Of a DNA stretch of 64,000 bases, positions 58,800 to 64,000 are shown one piece after another. Under the pieces are notes generated by a model, which did no database searches, had not been told where the DNA came from, and was given only the letters and a program-made list of their open reading frames with translations. This stretch comes from Clitoria ternatea. Taxonomy: Eukaryota; Streptophyta; Magnoliopsida; Fabales; Fabaceae. The stretch's first letter is position 1. Each line of letters begins with the position of its first letter. The translations under genes and the position numbers were made by a program. The DNA lies in contig CM075669.1 in assembly GCA_037962975.1 (NCBI GenBank), positions 185,884,501 through 185,948,500 on the forward strand, in the 5' to 3' direction.

Positions 58800-60346
58800 T
58801 GTTAACCCCTGTGTTGTAACCGGGTTTTGTCAATTGGCAAGCGCACCAATCGTTTGTAGTTTTCGAAATTTAGATATCGTTCCACTGGGATTGAAAGTCC
58901 AATAACAACAATAATTTTCTACTTACTATGGTAAATGTGAAGGAAATTATGAACAAAAGAATGATTTATACACAATTTATACAGTATTCACAAGATAGCA
59001 TGGTTGAGTGAGTCATAAGATAAAAGAAAATAAAATCTATCTAAAAAGTTGAGTTGCAATCTAGAATAGGTAAGATACTTGAGATAAACACAGATAAACA
59101 AATTATGTTGGAAATTGGATCCCTAATCTAGAATAACAATGAGGAACTCAAGACATGCATATTTAATCATCAAGTTTCATGTCATTGCAGCTTAAAATCA
59201 TTATAACCGATCCCTCGTGATATAAATTCTAAGAATTCACCGTAAAGTCCAATCCCTCGTGAGCTTTCTCAGTAAAAACTTGCATTAAGACCTGGCCTTA
59301 TGGCAACAATGGTTAACAACCCCTATAGAATTGAGATACCAAGGGTATTCCAACTTTTTACTTTCATCAAAACTAGTTTCAATACGGCATAAATAATCAT
59401 TCTCCCGTTTGACATTTACACTAATAAAACCAGTTTCGATACACATGAAAATCATTCTCCCGTTTGACGTTCATATTAATAAAAGGTTGAAATACTAACA
59501 TGGACTTGAATCATAAACATGCAGAGGTCGAATTCACAACATTATACTCAATAGATTAGTTCACCAATTCCAACATAAACAAATTAGTTACACATGGTAA
59601 AAATAAAGACAACACTTACAGAGTTTGACATTACGAAGACGATGGAAACTTCACGATACAACGATCACAATACACCGAAACACACTCAAGTATCTAGAAA
59701 ACTATTCTAGAACTACAACTCACAAAAGAAAGTACTCAGAGTCGAGCACAAGAGAGAAGAGAAGAGAAGTGTATGGAATGGGATGCTATGAATGGTGTTG
59801 GATGGCCCTATTTATAGGGCTGAGCAAGGGTGCTGACGCTACGCGTCCCTGTGACGCTACGCGTCAGACCCCTGACTCAGCCTCCATTAAACACTTGATA
59901 ATGGCCACTTTCAATAATTAATCTTGATCATGCCTGGCCACTTGGACATGTTTCCACGAGTTTTTGGCCATTTATGCTGATTGGGGTGGCCCTTGGGCTG
60001 AGTGGAGTGCCCATTATTGGGTCCAAGTGGGGTGGTTGGCCAAAAGTAGGAGTGGAGACCACGCAGCACTGACGCTACGCGTGGCTTTGATGCGTAGCGT
60101 CAGCATCAAAAGTAGCTCTTGATGCTACGCGTGGGGTGAGGCTACGCGTTAGCTCCTCCAGTGTAATTTTCTCTTGATTTCTTAACTTTTTCGCTGCAAA
60201 ACTAGAGAAAATTGATCAAGGGCAGATTATTTCCAACAACATTCATTTATTGAATTTAAATCCTAATTTTCTAACAAATTAAACTAATTTTTATAATTTT
60301 TATGAAATTTTTATTTAAGCTTTTATTGAAAATTTGAGGACTAACA
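58800..60346 (-). repeat. 5' LTR of Athila-like element
   Basis: 1547 bp; differs from 51406-52952 at about five positions. TATAAATA box on the minus strand at 59809-59816, with the motif pairs at 59834-59870 and 60069-60152. Confidence 0.95.
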
Positions 60347-60351
60347 TCCCT

Positions 60352-63249
60352 CCCAATAGAGAAGTCAAATTCTCTATAGACTTGATCCCTGGGGCCGAGC
60401 CAGTCTCCAGTGCACCTTATAGAATATCCCCAACTGAATTAACCGAGTTGAAGAAGCAAGTAGATGAGTTACTCGGAAAGCAATTCATTAGGCCGAGTAT
60501 ATCACCATGGGGCGCACCTGTGCTGCTTGTTAAGAAGAAGGATGGCAGCATGAGACTTTGTATAGACTACAGACAGCTGAACAAACTCACAATTAAGAAT
60601 CGTTACCCGCTGCCCAGAATCGATGACTTAATTGACCAACTGCGTGGAGCCTCAGTCTTCTCAAAGATCGACCTGCGATCGGGATACCACCAAATCTGAG
60701 TGAAGGACTCAGATATCCCAAAGACTGCCTTTAGGAATCGGTATGGCCACTACGAGTATGTAGTGATGCCGTTCGGTGTGACGAACGCCCCTGCTGTCTT
60801 CATGAATTACATGAACATCATATTCCACCCCTATTTAGACCGATTCGTAGTTGTTTTCATTGATGACATCCTAGTCTATTCTAAGACTTCCGAGGAGCAT
60901 GAAGGACACCTCCGAGCGGTACTCCAAGTGTTAAAGGAGAAGCAGTTATTTGCGAAGCTTTCAAAGTGCGAATTCTGGATGGATAAGATCCACTTCCTCG
61001 GACATGTGATTTCCGAGCAAGGTGTCTCGGTGGACCCCTCGAAGGTGACAGCTATAATGACATGGGAGAGACCCAAGTCGGTCTCGGAGATAAGGAGCTT
61101 TATGGGCCTGGCAGGCTATTATAGAAGATTCATTGAGGGTTTTTCTAAGTTGGCTTTGCCACTGACTAAATTGACTAGGAAAAACATTCCCTTTGTGTGG
61201 AGTCCTGAGTGTGAGGGAAGTTTCTGAGAGCTGAAGGACAAGTTGACGGCTGCACCAGTGCTGGCATTACCTGACTTGCAAGAGAGCTTCGTGGTTTATT
61301 GTGATGCATCAGGACTCGGATTAGGGTGCGTGCTAATGCAGAAGGACCGAGTGATAGCGTATGCCTCTCGGCAATTGAGACCACATGAGCAGCACTATCC
61401 GACCCACGATTTGGAGTTGGCAGCTGTGGTATTCGCGTTAAAAATCTGGAGACATTATTTGTTCGGGTCCAGATTCGAAGTATACAGTGATCACAAGAGC
61501 CTCAAATACTTGTTCGACCAGAAGGAGCTGAATATGAGGCAGAGGAGATGGATGGAATTTCTAAAGGATTATGATTTCAAGTTAAAGTACCACCCGGGCA
61601 AGGCAAACGTTGTTGCCGACGCATTGAGTCGGAAATCTCTTCATATGGTAGTGATGATGGTGAAGGAGGTAGAACTATTGGAACAGTTCTGAGACATGAA
61701 CTTGCATGTTGACAGCCCCTCCTCTCAGAAAATGACGATCGGCACACTGAGAATTGCCAATGACTTCTTGAAATCCGTGTACGAGCAGCAGCAGTCGGAT
61801 TCCTACTTGACCGAGATGAAGAAGACTCAGACCAAAGGTAAGGATTTGTCCTTGACCGAGGGAACGAATGGGGTTTTCCGAGTAAGAAACAGAATATACG
61901 TGCCGGGTGGAGGAGAATTGAGGAGAATGGTGCTTGATGAGGCGCACAAGAGCTTGTTAAGTATCCACCCGGGAGCCACGAAGATGTACCATGACCTGAG
62001 AACACAGTTCTGGTGGCCCGGACTAAAGAAGGATGTGGAAGAATACGTGGCTCGGTGTATCACCTGTCAAAAGTCAAAGGTCGAGCACCAGAAGCCGTAT
62101 GGTGCATTGCAGCCCCTGGAGATTCCCGTGTGGAAATGGGACTCAATTGCTATGGACTTTGTCATGGGATTGCCCAAAAACCAAGCGGGCCATGATACAA
62201 TTTGGGTCATTATTGACCGACTGACGAAGAGTGTACACTTCCTGCCTATGAACATGAAGTACCCGATGCATAGGTTAGCACGGATCTACATCCAAGAGAT
62301 CGTCCGACTGCATGGTATACCGACTTCCATCGTATCAGATAGGGATCCTAGGTTCACGTCCCGGTTTTAGACCAGCATGCATCAAGAAATGGGCACTAAA
62401 CTTTGGCTTAGCTCTGCCTACCACCCCCAATCGGATGGACAATCTGAGCGAACGATTCAAAGCCTGAAGGACTTGTTAAGAGCGTGTGTGTTGGAGCACG
62501 GTGGAGAATGGGAGCAGTACCTTCCCTTGATTGAGTTTACGTACAATAACAGCCATCACAGCAACATTGGAATGGCACCCTACGAAGCGTTGTGTGGTCG
62601 AAGGTGCCGAACCCCGCTTTGCTGGTCGGAAACGGGTGAGAGTCTGCTATTGGGACCAGAGATTGTTAAGCAAACTTCGGAACAGATTTGAGTGATAAGA
62701 GAGAAGATGAAGGCATCTCAAGACAAGCAAAAGAGCTACTACGACGAGCGAACCAAACCATTAGAGTTTTCAGTCGGAGACAAGGTATTTTTAAGGACTT
62801 CACCGAGTAAAGGGGTCGGGCGAGCCTTGAAGAGCAGGAAGTTAAGCCCTCGATACATTGGACCTTATGAGGTGTTGGAACGAGTCGGCTCCGTGGCATA
62901 TCGTATAGCACTACCGACTCACTTATCTCGATTGCATGATGTGTTTCATGTGTCTCAACTAAGGAAGTATCTACATGACCCCAGCCACATAATGCCTGAT
63001 GATGAAGTGGAAGTCAAGGAAGATCTGACCACTGTGACTACACCGATCAGAATCGTGGACCGATCAGTGAAGCGTTTGAGGAGCAAAAATATACAGCTGG
63101 TCAAAGTGGAGTGGCAACAAGGCAAGACTACCTCTCGTACCTGGGAACGCGAAGACACCATGAGGCAGCAGTACCCCAAGTTGTTTACTAAGGTGAGTTA
63201 CCGACTGAATTTCGAGGACGAAATTCTTTTGAGTGGGGGAGAACTGTAA
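60352..63249 (+). pseudogene. chromovirus RT, RNase H, integrase, chromodomain
   Basis: This continues the frame of 49831-51405. RT covers 60352-61200, with catalytic FIDDIL near 60860. RNase H covers 61260-61680 (YCDASG, HDLELAA, YSDHKSL, VVADALSRK). Integrase covers 61890-62690: zinc region HPGATKMYH and CITC, then catalytic D in MDFV, D in SDRDPRF and E in SERTIQ. The chromodomain covers about 63040-63190 (LVKVEWQQGKTTSRTWERED, YPKLF), and the end reads NFEDEILLSGGEL. Five in-frame stops lie here (60697 TGA, 61225 TGA, 61690 TGA, 62368 TAG, 62689 TGA) and no frameshift. The chromodomain would direct integration to marked chromatin in a working relative. Confidence 0.9.
63231..63244 (+). 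other. polypurine tract of chromovirus
   Basis: GAGTGGGGGAGAAC directly before the 3' LTR. It overlaps the last codons of the polyprotein, as is usual in this lineage. Confidence 0.85.
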
Positions 63250-64000
63250 CATCCCAATTTCGAAGTTAGATACCGAATGAAAATTAAACGATAAAAACCT
63301 GAATGCAAAGTAAAGAATTAATTGTTAATCATAATCAATATAGCTTGTGAGTTAGTGACAAGCTGATTGGACTTAGTTGGTGGAATGTGGCTGTTTATGA
63401 TTGGCAGAAGGTGTGAGTGGACTACGACTCACGCTTTCCCATCCCACTCCTTCCCTTCGCATGCGTATATATATGCGTACCCTGTATTACCGTGTGTGCA
63501 AAAACTTCTCCCACTACTTCATTCTCTCTTTTCTTCTTCGTCTCCATCTTCTTTTCCTTCCCTTGTTTTTATTCTTCACGACGACAGTGCGGGAAGAAGG
63601 TCAGAGCCCTCCAACTGGTGAAGGACGATCGTTGAGGCAGAGGAAGAACAACGCTTCATTCCAGAACCGAGTACAGAGTACGACGGGGCAAAGGAAGGCT
63701 GAACGAATCGGAAGAAGGGCGTCGGATCCAACGACGAGAGCAGAAAAGCTTCTTGAGGTTCCCTCCGAAGGTAGGGGGCGCTTGCATGTCAAATGCATGG
63801 TCCATGAACGGTACCGGATGAATGTACTGCTTGAGTGTGTGCATGTGTTTATGACGACAGGATCTTATGCATGATTGTTGGTTTTGGATTTTGTGTGTTT
63901 TACAGTGGTTATATAGTAGTTGCATGCAATCAAGATGGTGGTAAGGTGGACTGTTAGCCTTTGATAATGACGTATGAAATGCATGGTTCCATCTTTGTTA
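63245..64000 (+). repeat. 3' LTR of chromovirus, cut by window end
   Basis: The first 756 bp match 46823-47578 with about 18 differences, mostly transitions. TATA run at 63466-63474. Confidence 0.95.

Larger units (their letters stand above)
51406..60346 (-). mobile_element. Athila-like non-autonomous element, 8.9 kb
   Basis: Two LTRs of exactly 1547 bp (51406-52952 and 58800-60346) differ at about 5 sites, so insertion is recent. Reading on the minus strand: PBS complementary to the 3' end of tRNA-Asp (58775-58792), gag (58654-57389), protease (57388-56558), a hairpin-containing spacer, a third ORF (55482-54175), and a PPT (52953-52965). RT, RNase H and integrase are absent. The gag/protease type, the tRNA-Asp PBS and the GGGAGGCAACCCA post-pol motif point to Athila. 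It must rely on enzymes from another element. Confidence 0.9.
51401..60351. other. target-site duplication TCCCT around the Athila-like element
   Basis: TCCCT at 51401-51405 and 60347-60351 exactly flanks the two LTR ends. The insertion point lies between protease and RT of the chromovirus. Insert plus TSD is 8946 bp, so frame numbering stays the same on both sides. Confidence 0.95.
15810..64000 (-). mobile_element. LARD-like non-autonomous element D (host of the nested stack)
   Basis: Three landmarks define this element on the minus strand: a PBS (TGGTATCAGAG, 45998-46008) three bases from an LTR end at 46012, an interior of 2976 bp (43036-46011), and a purine-rich tract (43036-43050) against the other LTR (43035). 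The 3' LTR is 15810-43035 with a nested insertion; the 5' LTR starts at 46012 and is split by the chromovirus at 46823. Removing later insertions leaves an LTR of about 4.6 kb and an interior of about 2.4 kb. Just before the PPT the minus strand still reads NFEDEIS, matching the end of the chromovirus polyprotein at 63.2 kb. Inference: a non-autonomous, LARD-like derivative of a Tekay chromovirus. The right end lies beyond the window. Confidence 0.75.
46823..64000 (+). mobile_element. Tekay-type chromovirus (outer element)
   Basis: The left LTR is 46823-49549 (2727 bp) and the right LTR starts at 63245 and leaves the window. PBS TGGTATCAGAGC is at 49553 and PPT GAGTGGGGGAGAAC at 63231-63244. 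Gag-protease lies at 49831-51405 and RT-RNase H-integrase-chromodomain at 60352-63249. The Athila-like element at 51406-60346 splits it. By hand count the right LTR's visible 756 bp differ from the left at about 18 sites (2.4%). Domain order and the C-terminal chromodomain identify a chromovirus; the LTR and PBS type fit Tekay. Confidence 0.9.

Overview
The window looks like plant nuclear DNA from a gene-poor, repeat-packed region. It is AT-rich and holds several Ty3/gypsy LTR retrotransposon lineages known only from plants (Tekay-type chromovirus, Athila, Tat with a second RNase H). It also holds a piece of plastid DNA, hAT and PIF/Harbinger remnants, and no convincing host gene. A eudicot, probably a legume, is my best guess from the element types; the species cannot be told. 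Divergence figures below are hand counts and approximate.

Left part (1-15809). A wrecked minus-strand Tat element (RT relic 1-430, gag start 1651-2147, PBS, 306-bp LTR 2169-2474) is interrupted by a degenerate Athila-type LTR (470-1650). A 5.2-kb solo LTR (3465-8678, TSD CTAAG) follows, then unassigned DNA, a decayed Tekay-like LTR (10018 to about 13150), a repeat of about 105 bp near 14 kb, and a PIF/Harbinger transposase relic (14490-14720).

Right part (15810-64000) is one nested stack. The oldest layer is a minus-strand element with an LTR of about 4.6 kb and only about 2.4 kb of non-coding interior. It has an iMet-type PBS, a PPT and the last few codons of a chromovirus polyprotein, so it is LARD-like. 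Its 3' LTR (15810-43035) was invaded by a second solo LTR (19522-42122). That LTR was invaded by a 17.5-kb Tat element (22853-40389, LTRs 743 bp each, TSD TATAT, LTR divergence about 5%). The Tat protease region received a 355-bp composite plastid insertion (rpl16 plus 23S rRNA). The stack's 5' LTR (46012 on) was invaded by a Tekay chromovirus (46823 to beyond the window, LTR divergence about 2.4%). Its pol was in turn split by an Athila-like non-autonomous element (51406-60346, LTRs 1547 bp each, TSD TCCCT, LTR divergence about 0.3%).

The most interesting signals are not genes. (1) Non-coding parts of these elements carry dense clusters of short dyad-symmetric motifs (TCTCGCTTGAGCGAGA, TGAATCGATTCA, TGACGCTACGCGTCA). 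At equivalent LTR positions related copies carry different motifs, and in the Athila-like element the motifs come in pairs 17-18 bp apart. (2) The Tat element carries two diverged tandem copies of an antisense gene module, each with its own TATA box, a GT-AG intron of about 86 bp and a copy of the 3' PPT block. (3) A repeat near these modules has a hairpin whose stem appears to covary. (4) The Athila-like element keeps gag, protease and a large third ORF but has lost RT, RNase H and integrase.
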